A stretch of DNA of 64,000 nt from positions 1 to 64,000 of the forward strand of contig JAUTXP010000044.1 in the NCBI GenBank assembly GCA_030837965.1, given 5' to 3'. How positions within the stretch are numbered: position 1 is the stretch's first letter; each line of letters starts with the position of its first letter. The notes below the pieces were generated by a model, which saw only the letters and a program-made list of their open reading frames with translations, was not told the origin of the DNA and did no database searches. The translations under genes and the position numbers were made by a program. Of the stretch, positions 6,461 through 14,793 are shown one piece after another. This DNA comes from Acidimicrobiaceae bacterium. GTDB lineage: Bacteria > Actinomycetota > Acidimicrobiia > Acidimicrobiales > JAUTXP01.

Positions 6461-8086
6461 GTGCCCCAAGCGGCCGCTCAGGGAACGCCCCCCATTGTCG
6501 AACTGCCGTCCCTGTTCGCCCAGGCGGCTGCGGCCGTGCACGGCGAGCGTCGGCTCGACCGCGCCATCGAGTGGGTGTTGGACGCGGCTCGTCACGTCAC
6601 GGGCGCACGGGATGCGGCCGTCTGCCTGATCCGCGAGGACGGCGTGTTCCAGTGGCATCCGTCGCCGTCCGTCCTGCCCTCGGTCACTTCAGGCGACCCG
6701 CGCGACCAGCCTTTGCTGGCGCCCGTCATCCGCAGCGGCGCCGTCATGCAGTCCGGCGTGGGACACGGCGTCGTGGCCGTCCCGGTCACCGGAACGGACG
6801 ACTTGATCTGCGGCGTGCTGGTCTGCGCCGGCCCACTGACCCGGTCCGTCGACGCCGAGGCCGAGGACGCCCTCGTGGCCTTGGGCACCCACTTGGGCGT
6901 GGCCGTTTGCACCCACGCAACTCTGGCCCGCATGTCGGAGTTGGAGGAGGCTCAGCGCGACCTCGTGCACCAACTCCAAGTGGCGGTGCGGCCGCAGGTG
7001 ATCCAAGTGCCCGACACCGAACTGGGCGCCCACTACCTGGCCGCCGAAGAGGGCGTCCCGACCGGCGGCGACCTGTGGGACTGGGTGCTTCTTCCCTCGG
7101 GCGACCTGCACGTGGCCGTCATCGACATCATGGGCAAGGGGGTCAAGGCCACCAAGGACGCGCTGGCCGTGACCCACGCACTGCGGCTGCTGGTGCTGGA
7201 CGGGTGCCCCATGGAGCAGGTCGTGGCCCGGGCCGACCAGATCGTCACGCAGCAGAACCCCGACTTGGTCGCCACCCTCATCATCTGCCGCTACGACCCG
7301 TCCACCGGCAGGCTCCGGCTGGCGGGCGCGGGCCATCCGCCCGCCCTGCTCGTCCACGACGGCCAGGTCCGCCAGCTCGCGGCGGGAGGCATCCCCATCG
7401 GTTGGCCGGGGGCGGGCTCGACCGAGGTGGTGGAGGCCGAGCTGGGCCGTGCCGACAGCCTGGTGCTCTACACCGACGGGCTCATCGAGGGCACCAAGGA
7501 CATCATCGCCGGCCTCGAAGCGCTGGAGGAGACGGCGGCCCAGACGGCGGCCTTCCCTGCGTCCCAACAGGCGCGCATCCTGGTCGAGCGCTCGCTCGAA
7601 GGGGCGGCCCGCCGGGACGACTCACTCGCGCTCGTCTTGCGCAGGCGCCCGCCGCCCGACACCATGCCCCGGCACCGGCTCGGGCCGTTGTCGTATCGGC
7701 TCAGCCGCTCATTGGCCGGCGTGGGCCTGGCCCGCGACCTGCTGCGGGACTGGCTCGTGCGCGTCCCCGTGGAGCCCGACGCCGTGCCCGACCTGCTCCT
7801 GGTCGCGTCGGAGCTGTGCAGCAACGGGATCAAGCACGCCAGTTGGGAGGGCGAGGGGGCCACGCTGCGGGCCTGGGTTCGCGACGCCGACGTGCTCATC
7901 GAGGTGGAGGACGACGGCGCGGGCTTGTCGCTCCCCTATCTCGACGAGGAGCCGCCCGACCCGGACGCCGAGCGGGGCCGCGGGCTGTGGCTGGTCCACA
8001 CCCTCACCGACGAGCTGGTCCAGGTCGACAGCGAGACCACCAACATCGTGCGCTGCTGCAAGCGCAACGTGGTCGCCGCGTCCTAA
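6461..8086 (+). CDS. GAF-PP2C (SpoIIE)-HATPase partner-switching regulator
   Basis: 541 residues from a GTG. A GAF-like sensor spans about 15-155. A SpoIIE/RsbU-type PP2C phosphatase follows (about 190-390) with GGDLWDW, VIDIMGKG, AGHPPALLV and LYTDGLIEG motifs. A C-terminal HATPase_c domain (about 400-541) has the N-box ASELCSNGIKH and the G-box DDGAGLS with GRGLWLV. The phosphatase would dephosphorylate a STAS antagonist, and the kinase-like domain could bind or phosphorylate one. Having both activities in one chain is common in actinobacteria. A STAS protein is encoded at 18182; partnership is speculation. Confidence 0.85.
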   Translation: MPQAAAQGTPPIVELPSLFAQAAAAVHGERRLDRAIEWVLDAARHVTGARDAAVCLIREDGVFQWHPSPSVLPSVTSGDPRDQPLLAPVIRSGAVMQSGVGHGVVAVPVTGTDDLICGVLVCAGPLTRSVDAEAEDALVALGTHLGVAVCTHATLARMSELEEAQRDLVHQLQVAVRPQVIQVPDTELGAHYLAAEEGVPTGGDLWDWVLLPSGDLHVAVIDIMGKGVKATKDALAVTHALRLLVLDGCPMEQVVARADQIVTQQNPDLVATLIICRYDPSTGRLRLAGAGHPPALLVHDGQVRQLAAGGIPIGWPGAGSTEVVEAELGRADSLVLYTDGLIEGTKDIIAGLEALEETAAQTAAFPASQQARILVERSLEGAARRDDSLALVLRRRPPPDTMPRHRLGPLSYRLSRSLAGVGLARDLLRDWLVRVPVEPDAVPDLLLVASELCSNGIKHASWEGEGATLRAWVRDADVLIEVEDDGAGLSLPYLDEEPPDPDAERGRGLWLVHTLTDELVQVDSETTNIVRCCKRNVVAAS

Positions 8087-8123
8087 CCCGCGTCGCTACC
8101 CGCGCCGCCACGGCCCCGCCGTC

Positions 8124-8903
8124 TCAACGCGCCGCTTCCTGTACGGCGTCGGCTTCGGCCGCGCAGCCCAACTCGCTGTCGTCGGCCGGCGCGCCAAGGC
8201 ACAGCAGCGTGTACGCCATGCGCAGCACGGGCTGGGCCACGTTGCGCACATGCACGCCGCCGGGCGTCACGCCCTTCTCGCTGCCGCCGTGGGCGTGGCC
8301 GTGCACGGCCAGGTCGGCCCCCGCCCTGTCCACCGCCTCGGCCAGGAAGTAGCACCCGAGGAAGGGCCAGATCTCCAGCCGCTCCCCTCGCAACGTGCCC
8401 TCCACCGGTGAATAGTGCATGAGGGCGATGCAGGTGTCACAGTGCCGCACCTCGCGCAGCGCGGCCTCGAGCCCGTCGGCCACCGTTCGGCTGTGCCGCA
8501 TGAACGCCTTCATCTCGGGCTCGCCGAAGTCGCTCCCCATGGCCCCAGGGAACCCGCCGCCGAACCCCTTGGCCCCGGCCACGCCCACGGTCTGCCCGCC
8601 TACGTCGATCACGACGGACGTGCCTTCGAGGACGCGCACCCCCGCCTCGGCCAGGATGTCGACGACCTCCTTCTCCCTGTCCGACTCGTAGTCGTGATTG
8701 CCGAGCACGGCGACGACAGGGACGCGCAGGCCGCGCAACTCGTCGGCCAGCACGAGGGCCTCTTCGGGCAGGCCCCGCTTGGTCAAGTCGCCCGCCAAGA
8801 GGAAGAGGTCGGCCCGGTCGTCGAGGTGGGCCCAGTGCGGGCGCAGCGTGTCGTGCGAGTCGGTGCCCACGTGGACGTCGCCCACCGCGGCCACGCGGAT
8901 CAC
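8124..8903 (-). CDS. Calcineurin-like metallophosphoesterase
   Basis: 259 residues with all metallophosphoesterase blocks: GDVHVG at 8-13, AGDL near 38, GNHDY near 67, MHYSP near 158 and GHAHGG near 204. These supply the two-metal site for phosphate ester hydrolysis. No signal peptide is present, so it is cytoplasmic. The GTG start overlaps the stop of the BON-domain gene by four bases, implying one transcript and translational coupling. The substrate is unknown; the presence of GNHD and GHxH alone does not separate phosphodiesterase from phosphatase activity. Confidence 0.85.
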   Translation of the reverse strand: MIRVAAVGDVHVGTDSHDTLRPHWAHLDDRADLFLLAGDLTKRGLPEEALVLADELRGLRVPVVAVLGNHDYESDREKEVVDILAEAGVRVLEGTSVVIDVGGQTVGVAGAKGFGGGFPGAMGSDFGEPEMKAFMRHSRTVADGLEAALREVRHCDTCIALMHYSPVEGTLRGERLEIWPFLGCYFLAEAVDRAGADLAVHGHAHGGSEKGVTPGGVHVRNVAQPVLRMAYTLLCLGAPADDSELGCAAEADAVQEAAR

Positions 8904-9169
8904 GACAACGCCTCCATGTCGGACGGTTCGGGGAAGTCGGCGACGGTCGCCTGGTTGACCAGCGACCAGTCCGGCAACAGCTCGGCCACGATCTCGGCCA
9001 CCGCGGCGTGGCGCTCCTTGGTCGACACCGTTCCGTCCACGAAGATGCGGCGGCCATGGACGGTGACGTGCAGGCCCTGCTCGTTCACCCGCTCGTCGCA
9101 GGCCAACGCCTCTTCGAGATGGCCGACGATGTAGTCGACCGGCTCTTGTGGATCGAGCGCCTGTGCCAT
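8900..9169 (-). CDS. BON-domain protein
   Basis: 89 residues. The central part, LHVTVHGRRIFVDGTVSTKERHAAVAEIVAELL, is the BON pattern of a strand, Gly-turn, strand and helix, as in OsmY. No signal peptide is seen, so the protein appears cytoplasmic, unlike OsmY. BON domains are thought to bind phospholipid or other ligands. Its stop overlaps the start of the metallophosphoesterase gene, suggesting the two act together. Confidence 0.8.
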   Translation of the reverse strand: MAQALDPQEPVDYIVGHLEEALACDERVNEQGLHVTVHGRRIFVDGTVSTKERHAAVAEIVAELLPDWSLVNQATVADFPEPSDMEALS

Positions 9170-9180
9170 CGGTCGTGTCG

Positions 9181-9234
9181 CCGTCCTCGCTGTCGCCGTC
9201 CTCGCTGTCGCCGTCTCGCCGTCTCGCCGTCTCG
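9181..9234. repeat. Short tandem repeats between BON and nucleotidyltransferase genes
   Basis: Two copies of CCGTCCTCGCTGTCG (9181-9210) are followed by three copies of CCGTCTCG (9211-9234). They fill the gap just past the end of the minus-strand nucleotidyltransferase gene. Such runs are prone to slippage; no function is evident. Confidence 0.9.
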
Positions 9235-9239
9235 CCCCG

Positions 9240-9911
9240 TCAGGCCGTGGCCCGCAGGGCCTGCGGATCGTCGATCAGGGCGAACAGCTCGCGCACCGGC
9301 CCCCACGGCACGACCAGGTCGTTGGACTGCGCGTACAGCAGCAGCGACAGCACCCGGCGGACGCCCTTGCGGGCTCGGCGCACGAGGTAGTCCCAGTCCA
9401 GTTCGGCCACCGCGATCAAGGCGAGGGCGTCGTGCCAGTGGCGGGGCATGTGCTCGTTGTGGACCAAGGCCTTGATGACGATCAGGTCCTCGGCCGGGAC
9501 GATGCGAAGGTCCCTTCCCATGAACGGCGTGGTCGGGGCCCGGGCCAGCATCTCGTCGTCCAGGTAGATGTCACCGGTCGATCTGAAGATGAGGTCGACC
9601 ATCTGGTCGTGCTTGAAGCCCTTGTAGAGCCACTCGGCGTACGTCTCTTCGGTATCGAAGCCCGCCTGGCCCAGCGCCTCCAGGGCTTTGCGGGCCTCTT
9701 GCGGCCGCACGAACAGGTCGATGTCGTGGGTGAAGCGGGGCCTGCCTTGGCACGCCGACGCGATGCCGCCCATGAAGAGGTAGGGCACGTCCGCGCCCTC
9801 CAAGGCGGCCACGCTCTCGTCCAGCGCGGTGAGAAAGGCGACCTCGTCCCAGTCGTGGGTCTCGGCCCGCACCCTGCGTTCGTCCTCGGAGATGGGCTCG
9901 GTGGTGGCCAT
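9240..9911 (-). CDS. Nucleotidyltransferase-fold protein (AbiEii-like group)
   Basis: 223 residues from the ATG at 9911. The polymerase-beta signature is visible: MGGIASACQG at 47-56, then THDIDLFVRP at 61-70 with D63 and D65 as likely metal ligands, and a later acidic strand (DQMVDLIFRS). The C-terminal half is helical. Related proteins include AbiEii-type toxins and minor nucleotidyltransferases. Here no adjacent antitoxin or HEPN gene is present, so toxin function is only a possibility. A perfect 12-bp palindrome covers the region 6-34 bases upstream of its ATG, suggesting tight control. Confidence 0.7.
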   Translation of the reverse strand: MATTEPISEDERRVRAETHDWDEVAFLTALDESVAALEGADVPYLFMGGIASACQGRPRFTHDIDLFVRPQEARKALEALGQAGFDTEETYAEWLYKGFKHDQMVDLIFRSTGDIYLDDEMLARAPTTPFMGRDLRIVPAEDLIVIKALVHNEHMPRHWHDALALIAVAELDWDYLVRRARKGVRRVLSLLLYAQSNDLVVPWGPVRELFALIDDPQALRATA

Positions 9912-9917
9912 GGCGAT

Positions 9918-9945
9918 CGTTGCTGAGGTACCCACCTCAGCAACG
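9918..9945 (-). promoter_or_regulatory. Perfect 12-bp-stem palindrome upstream of the nucleotidyltransferase start
   Basis: CGTTGCTGAGGT (9918-9929) and ACCTCAGCAACG (9934-9945) are exact complements around a 4-base loop, ending 6 bases before the ATG. In the minus-strand mRNA the right arm plus loop reads GAGGUGGGU, the only Shine-Dalgarno-like stretch, so the hairpin would hide it. As DNA the same site could be an operator. Confidence 0.75.
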
Positions 9946-9962
9946 ACGCACGCACGTCTCGA

Positions 9963-9993
9963 CTTTTCCACAGCAGCAGGTGCTGTGGAAAAG
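9963..9993 (-). terminator. 31-bp hairpin family H1, copy 1
   Basis: CTTTTCCACAGCA and TGCTGTGGAAAAG form a perfect 13-bp stem around GCAGG. It begins 10 bases past the stop of the minus-strand M15-LysM gene. No U-tract follows. Identical stems recur at 28823, 48150 and 53308, each just past a minus-strand 3' end, so a role in termination or mRNA end protection is likely. Confidence 0.75.
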
Positions 9994-10003
9994 ATGGAGG
10001 GGG

Positions 10004-10720
10004 TTAAGGGAGGTGGACTTGTTGGCCGGGCTTGATGAGGTTGGGGTTGGCCTTGAACTCCGGGTTCAGCTCCAACAGGCGGGCCAGCGTGATGCCGTTG
10101 TCCTTGGCGATGCGGCCGAGGGTGTCGCCGGACGTCACCACGTGGACATGGCCTGAAGCGGGCGGCGCGCCGGCTGGCACGGGCGGCGGCGACGCCACCG
10201 GCGCAGGCCCTGCCCCAACGCCCGTGATGGTCGGCCTGGTCCCGTTCCTGGCCGCGGCGATGCTGACGCCCTTGACCTCGACGTGGGTGGGGTCGAAGCC
10301 CAGGCGAACCGGCGCGCCCAGGTTGTGGGCCGCGAGGGCAGCCTCGACCGGCGCGGCGTCGGCCGCCTTGAGGTCCCACACGATCCCGGTCTCCAGGCCA
10401 TGGGCTCGAGCGGCGATGCTCAGGGCCAGCAGGTAGTTGGTCCTCGAGTTCAGCGGCTGGTCGTCGTCCAGCACGTCGCACGCCAGCGACTCCTTGCCCC
10501 CGCCCGCATTCACGGTGTTGTGGAAGCCGAACTTCACGTGCGTCTTGCCCGCCTTGAACAGGTCCAACTGCTCGGCCTCCGAACGCCACGCGTGTTGGAT
10601 GCGGGGCCGGAACCCCTGGCTCTCCATCTCGTCGAGCACCGTCCTGAGCACACCCGCAAAGGGCGAGAAGCACTCGGTCAAACGCTCGGTGTTGCGCTCC
10701 AGTCGCGCTGCCTCTTTCAT
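10004..10720 (-). CDS. M15-like peptidase with C-terminal LysM domain
   Basis: 238 residues from the ATG at 10720, chosen over an upstream in-frame ATG at 10810 that adds unlike sequence. Residues 20-145 resemble D-Ala-D-Ala carboxypeptidase/endolysin M15 enzymes: a FRPRIQHAWRSEAEQLDLF strand-helix, then HNT and ACDVLDDD supplying the first His and Asp ligands, and DPTHVEV supplying the late His. A Pro/Ala-rich linker leads to a LysM domain (VVTSGDTLGRIAKDNG to the end) for peptidoglycan binding. It probably trims cell-wall peptides, but no signal peptide is obvious, leaving its export route unclear. Confidence 0.75.
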   Translation of the reverse strand: MKEAARLERNTERLTECFSPFAGVLRTVLDEMESQGFRPRIQHAWRSEAEQLDLFKAGKTHVKFGFHNTVNAGGGKESLACDVLDDDQPLNSRTNYLLALSIAARAHGLETGIVWDLKAADAAPVEAALAAHNLGAPVRLGFDPTHVEVKGVSIAAARNGTRPTITGVGAGPAPVASPPPVPAGAPPASGHVHVVTSGDTLGRIAKDNGITLARLLELNPEFKANPNLIKPGQQVHLP

Positions 10721-10828
10721 GAGCCCCCCTTGTCCGTCGAGGTCCCAGCGTGCCACGAAACGACCTGTCCATGCCGACGAAGCGTTCGAACCGGACAGCG
10801 CCAGCGCCAAAGCGCCGGCGCCGGACGG

Positions 10829-11983
10829 TCAGACCACGGCGTCCAATGCCGCGGCCAGGTCGGCCAGCAGGTCGTCCACCGTCTCGATGCCAACCGACAG
10901 CCGCACCAATGCAGGGCTGATCTCCAACGGCGAGCCCGCGGCCGACGCGTGGGTCATGGCCGCGGGGTGCTCGATGAGCGACTCCACCGCGCCCAGCGAC
11001 TCGGCCAACGTGAACACCTTGGTCCCCGCCGCCACCCGTCGGGCCGCCGTCTCGCCGCCCCGCAACGTGAACGACACCATGCCGCCAAAGCCGCGCATCT
11101 GCCGAGCCGCCACCTCGGACCGATCCGGGTAGTACACGTCCTCGACGGCGGGGTGCCCGCGCAACAGAGCGACCACGGCGGCCGCATTCCGACCGTGGCG
11201 ATCCATGCGCACGCCCAGCGTCTTCACGCCCCGCAGCACGAGGTAGCAGTCGAACGGTCCTGGCACCGCGCCCGCCGCGTTCTGGAAGAAGCGGAGGCGC
11301 TCGCCAATGGCGTCGTCGTTGGTGGCCGCGAACCCGCCGACCACATCCGAGTGCCCGCCGAGGTACTTCGTCGACGAATGGACGACGACGTCGGCGCCCA
11401 GGGCCAGCGGCGTCTGGAGATACGGCGTGGCGAAGGTGTTGTCGACCACGACGATGGCGCCCCGCTCGTGGGCCATGGCCGCGACGGCGGCGATGTCGAC
11501 CACGTCGAGCCTCGGATTGGTGGGCGTCTCCAACCACACCAGGCGCGTCTCGGGCTGCCACGCCTCGGCCACCGGCGCGGCCGTGTAGCGCAGATGGGTG
11601 TGCACCTTGTCGATCAGGCGAAAGGTCCCGCCGTATGCGTCGGTGGAAAGGACCACATGGTCGCCCGGCGCCAACAGCCGCAGCACCGCGTCCTCGGCGG
11701 CCAGCCCACTGGAGAAGGCCAGACCATGGGCCGCGCCTTCGAGCGACGCCACGCACGCCTCCAACGCGGAGCGAGTGGGGTTGCCCGACCGGGCGTACTC
11801 ATAGCCCTGATGCACACCGATGTCGGACTGGGCGAAGGTGGACGCCAGCACCACAGGCGGGACGACCGCGCCAGTCGCCGGGTCGGGTGCCTGCCCGGCG
11901 TGGATGGCCCGGGTCTCGAAGCCGAAGCCAGACCCGGACCCGGAACCGGCACCCGGACCGGACTCGGAATCAGGACCCGTCAT
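10829..11983 (-). CDS. Cystathionine gamma-lyase/gamma-synthase family PLP enzyme
   Basis: 384 residues. A Gly/Ser-rich N-terminal tail (GAGSGSGSGFGF) precedes the fold. Family marks are YEYARSGNPTR, AFSSGLAAEDA, WLETPTNPRLDV, VVVDNTFATPYLQ and the PLP lysine in HSSTKYLGGHSD. The family covers gamma-synthase, gamma-lyase and O-acetylhomoserine enzymes, which sequence alone does not separate. The ATGA overlap with the cystathionine beta-synthase gene argues for the gamma-lyase direction: cystathionine to cysteine plus 2-oxobutyrate. Confidence 0.85.
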   Translation of the reverse strand: MTGPDSESGPGAGSGSGSGFGFETRAIHAGQAPDPATGAVVPPVVLASTFAQSDIGVHQGYEYARSGNPTRSALEACVASLEGAAHGLAFSSGLAAEDAVLRLLAPGDHVVLSTDAYGGTFRLIDKVHTHLRYTAAPVAEAWQPETRLVWLETPTNPRLDVVDIAAVAAMAHERGAIVVVDNTFATPYLQTPLALGADVVVHSSTKYLGGHSDVVGGFAATNDDAIGERLRFFQNAAGAVPGPFDCYLVLRGVKTLGVRMDRHGRNAAAVVALLRGHPAVEDVYYPDRSEVAARQMRGFGGMVSFTLRGGETAARRVAAGTKVFTLAESLGAVESLIEHPAAMTHASAAGSPLEISPALVRLSVGIETVDDLLADLAAALDAVV

Positions 11984-13581
11984 CGCCGGGTCAGGAAGTC
12001 GAGCAGGTCCGACCTGGTCACGATCCCCACCGGGTGCCCGCTGTCCAGCACCAGCACGGCCGACGCCGTCTCCAACGCCTCGACCGCGCTCTCCAACGAC
12101 TCGCCGCTGCCGACCGACGGCAAGGGCGAGGCCATGACCTCGCCCACGGGCCGGTCGAGCACGGTCGTGTCGGCGAAGGCCTTGTCCAACAGGTCCCGCT
12201 CGCTGATGGACCCGACCACCTCGGCCGCGGCAAGGGGCGGCTCGGCCTTCACCACCGGAACCTGCGACACCTCGTACTCGCGCAGCACCCCGATCACGTC
12301 GCGCCCCAACTCGTCCGGATGCACATGGACCAACGGCGGCAAGGCCGTCCCCTTGCGGGCCAGCACATCCGCCACCGTCGGACCCGCGGCCCGCAGGAAG
12401 CCGAAGTCGGCCATCCAACCGTCGTTGTAGAGCTTGGACAGATAGCCACGGCCCGAGTCGGGGATGAGCACCACGACCACGTCGTCCGGACCCAGTTCGG
12501 CGCCCACATGCACGGCAGCCCACACCGCGGTGCCCGCCGATCCGCCCACGAGGATGCCCTCTTCCCGCGTCACCGTCCGCGCCGTGAGGAATGAGTCGCG
12601 GTCGCTGACCATCACCACCCGGTCCACGACCGAAGGGTCATACGTGGTGGGCCAGAAGTCCTCGCCGATGCCCTCCACCAGATAGGGCCTGCCCGTGCCG
12701 CCCGAGTACACCGATCCTGCGGGGTCGGCCCCCACGATCTGCACGGCGCCGTCGGACAACGACTTGAGCGAGCGGCCCACGCCGGTGATGGTCCCGCCCG
12801 TGCCGATGCCGGCGACGAAGTGGGTGATGCGGCCCGCCGTCTGGCGCCAGATCTCGGGCCCGGTCGACGCCACGTGGGAGGCCGGGTTGGCCGGGTTGTG
12901 GTACTGGTCGGGCTGGAACCCGCCGGGGATCTCGGAGGCGAGGCGGGCGGCCACCGAGTAGTAGGAGTCGGGGTGCTCGGGCGCCACCGCTGAAGGGCAC
13001 ACCAAGACCTCGGCCCCATAGGCCCGCAGCAGCGCGATCTTCTCGCTGCTCATCTTGTCGGGCATGACGAACACGCAGCGGTAGCGGCGGCGGGCGGCGA
13101 CGATGGCCAGCCCCACGCCCGTGTTGCCCGACGTGGGCTCGACGATGGTGCCGCCCGGCTGCAGGCGCCCGTCACGCTCGGCCGCCTCGATCATGGCCAC
13201 CGCGGGCCTGTCCTTCACCGAGCCGCCCGCGTTCAAGAACTCGAGCTTGGCCAAGAGGTGGCACGACAGGTTGCGGGCCATGCGGTCGAGTCGGACCATC
13301 GGCGTGTTGCCCACCAGGTCGAGCAGGGAGTCGGCCGCATCCATGGGCGCGCCCGCATCGTCGTGCACCACCCGGACAGGGAAGCCGTGTTGATGGAGGC
13401 GGGCCGACACGCCGTCGGCGCCATCGCCGTACACGCCGACCATGCGGGGGATGTGGGTGCGGATGTGGGCCACCAGGTCGGGGTCGCCGTCCCCGTCGGC
13501 CCGGGTCCGCAGCACATGACCCGCCCGCTCCCGCAGCCAGCCGGGCGGCTCGGCGTCGCCCACCACCACAAGGACGTCCAC
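11980..13581 (-). CDS. cbs: Cystathionine beta-synthase with CBS pair and N-terminal extension
   Basis: 533 residues from 13581. Residues 84-385 are the PLP fold II core: SLLDLVGNTPMVRLD, PLP lysine K123 in AGGSVKDRP, PTSGNTGVGLA and GIGTGGTITGVG. Residues about 400-533 hold two CBS motifs (VIGVLREYEVSQVPVV and the terminal VGIVTRSDLLDFL), a place for regulatory ligands. The first 79 residues (MDVLVVVGDAEPPGW onward) are an extension with strand-helix character; an ATG at 13344 would give the standard start. It condenses serine with homocysteine. It is co-transcribed with the gamma-lyase, and only 27 bases separate it from the divergent amidohydrolase. Confidence 0.88.
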   Translation of the reverse strand: MDVLVVVGDAEPPGWLRERAGHVLRTRADGDGDPDLVAHIRTHIPRMVGVYGDGADGVSARLHQHGFPVRVVHDDAGAPMDAADSLLDLVGNTPMVRLDRMARNLSCHLLAKLEFLNAGGSVKDRPAVAMIEAAERDGRLQPGGTIVEPTSGNTGVGLAIVAARRRYRCVFVMPDKMSSEKIALLRAYGAEVLVCPSAVAPEHPDSYYSVAARLASEIPGGFQPDQYHNPANPASHVASTGPEIWRQTAGRITHFVAGIGTGGTITGVGRSLKSLSDGAVQIVGADPAGSVYSGGTGRPYLVEGIGEDFWPTTYDPSVVDRVVMVSDRDSFLTARTVTREEGILVGGSAGTAVWAAVHVGAELGPDDVVVVLIPDSGRGYLSKLYNDGWMADFGFLRAAGPTVADVLARKGTALPPLVHVHPDELGRDVIGVLREYEVSQVPVVKAEPPLAAAEVVGSISERDLLDKAFADTTVLDRPVGEVMASPLPSVGSGESLESAVEALETASAVLVLDSGHPVGIVTRSDLLDFLTRR

Positions 13582-13608
13582 GAGGCGACCCTATTACTGT
13601 CGTCGACC

Positions 13609-14772
13609 ATGAGCGGACGCATGATCCACGACGCCGACTCGCACCTGATGGAGTCGCCGGACTGGTTCGTGCAATACGCCGACCCGGACGTGCGCGACCG
13701 CATGCGCCCGCTGTTCAAGGTCAACGTCGGACCGGACACGTCGTTCGACCTCGACGCCTTCGAGTCGAAGCACGCCGATCCCGACTACCGGGCCAAGGGC
13801 GAGGACGAGATCTGGCTGCGCAAGAACTGGGCCGCGCTGGGCTCGTTCCGCAAAGAGGACAGGCCGCGCGCCCTCGACCTGCTCGGGTTCGCCAGCCAGC
13901 TCGTGTTCAACACGTTTGCCAACAAGGCCTTGCAGGAGGCCGAGCACAGCGGCGACCTCGACTACGCCTACGGCCTGGCCCGGGCCCACAACAGGGGCAT
14001 GGTCGACTTCTGCTCCATCGACTCCCGGCTGCTCCCCGTCGGGTACGTGCCCCTGGCCGACGTCGATCGAGCGGGCCCTTTCGCGGCCGAGGCCCTGGCC
14101 CTCGGGTGCAAGGCGCTGATGATCGCGTCGGCCTGTCCCCCAGGCCATTCGCCGAGCCATGTCGGCCTCGACCCGGTCTGGGCCCAGGCCCAGGAGGCGG
14201 GCGTGCCGGTGGTCCTGCACGTTGGTGGCGGAGGGCGGCTGCTCGACCCCGCCTACTTCGAGAACGGCCTGCCCCCAGTGCCCGACTTCCACGGAGGCGA
14301 CGGCAACTTCCGCTCGGTCGACTACATGGCCATCGCCAACCCGGTCATGCAGACGCTGGCCGCCATGATCATCGACGGCGTGCTGCACCGCTTCCCCGAC
14401 CTGCGCATCGGCGTCATCGAGCAAGGCGCGTGCTGGGTGCCGGGTTGGATGCGATCACTGGACTCGGCCGCCACCGCCTTCCAGCGCAACGAGGCCCGCC
14501 TGCAAGCGCTGGACATGCCGCCTTCCGGCTACGTCCGCAGGCAGATCAGGGTCACGCCCTATCCGCACGAGGATGCGGGCTGGTGCATTCGGGAGGGCGG
14601 CGAGGACGTGTTCATGTTCTCCTCCGACTTCCCGCACGTGGAGGGCGGGCGCAATCCGCTGGGCCGCTTCGAGCGCTCCTTGGAAGATGTGAGCGAGGAC
14701 GCCAAGGACCGCTTCTACCGGCGCAACTTCGAGGATTTGATGGGGGCGGCGCTTTCTGCGGTAGCGGGGTGA
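13609..14772 (+). CDS. Amidohydrolase_2 family metal hydrolase
   Basis: 387 residues. The start MSGRMIHDADSHLMESPDW gives the D-x-H metal motif of the ACMSD-like amidohydrolases. VVLHVGGGG near 200 supplies another His, and MFSSDFPHVEGG near 335 the catalytic Asp. These TIM-barrel enzymes hydrolyse or decarboxylate small organic acids; the long insert and PxW segments match actinobacterial members of unknown substrate. It is transcribed divergently from the CBS gene and is followed 21 bases later by the Rieske protein gene on the same strand. Confidence 0.8.
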   Translation: MSGRMIHDADSHLMESPDWFVQYADPDVRDRMRPLFKVNVGPDTSFDLDAFESKHADPDYRAKGEDEIWLRKNWAALGSFRKEDRPRALDLLGFASQLVFNTFANKALQEAEHSGDLDYAYGLARAHNRGMVDFCSIDSRLLPVGYVPLADVDRAGPFAAEALALGCKALMIASACPPGHSPSHVGLDPVWAQAQEAGVPVVLHVGGGGRLLDPAYFENGLPPVPDFHGGDGNFRSVDYMAIANPVMQTLAAMIIDGVLHRFPDLRIGVIEQGACWVPGWMRSLDSAATAFQRNEARLQALDMPPSGYVRRQIRVTPYPHEDAGWCIREGGEDVFMFSSDFPHVEGGRNPLGRFERSLEDVSEDAKDRFYRRNFEDLMGAALSAVAG

Positions 14773-14793
14773 GCACCGGGGTAGGACACGGCC

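Noticed and set aside
9963-9993. Classical intrinsic terminator for hairpin H1
   Set aside because: In every copy the T-run is at the 5' side of the stem and no U-tract follows; if it terminates, it does so in another way.
9240-11756. One 838-codon protein on the minus strand
   Set aside because: Only the last 223 residues match a family. The rest is a shadow of the M15-LysM and transsulfuration genes, and the leader palindrome and hairpin H1 lie inside it.
13582-13608. SAM or other riboswitch ahead of the transsulfuration operon
   Set aside because: The divergent gap is only 27 bases, too short for a riboswitch with any plausible start.
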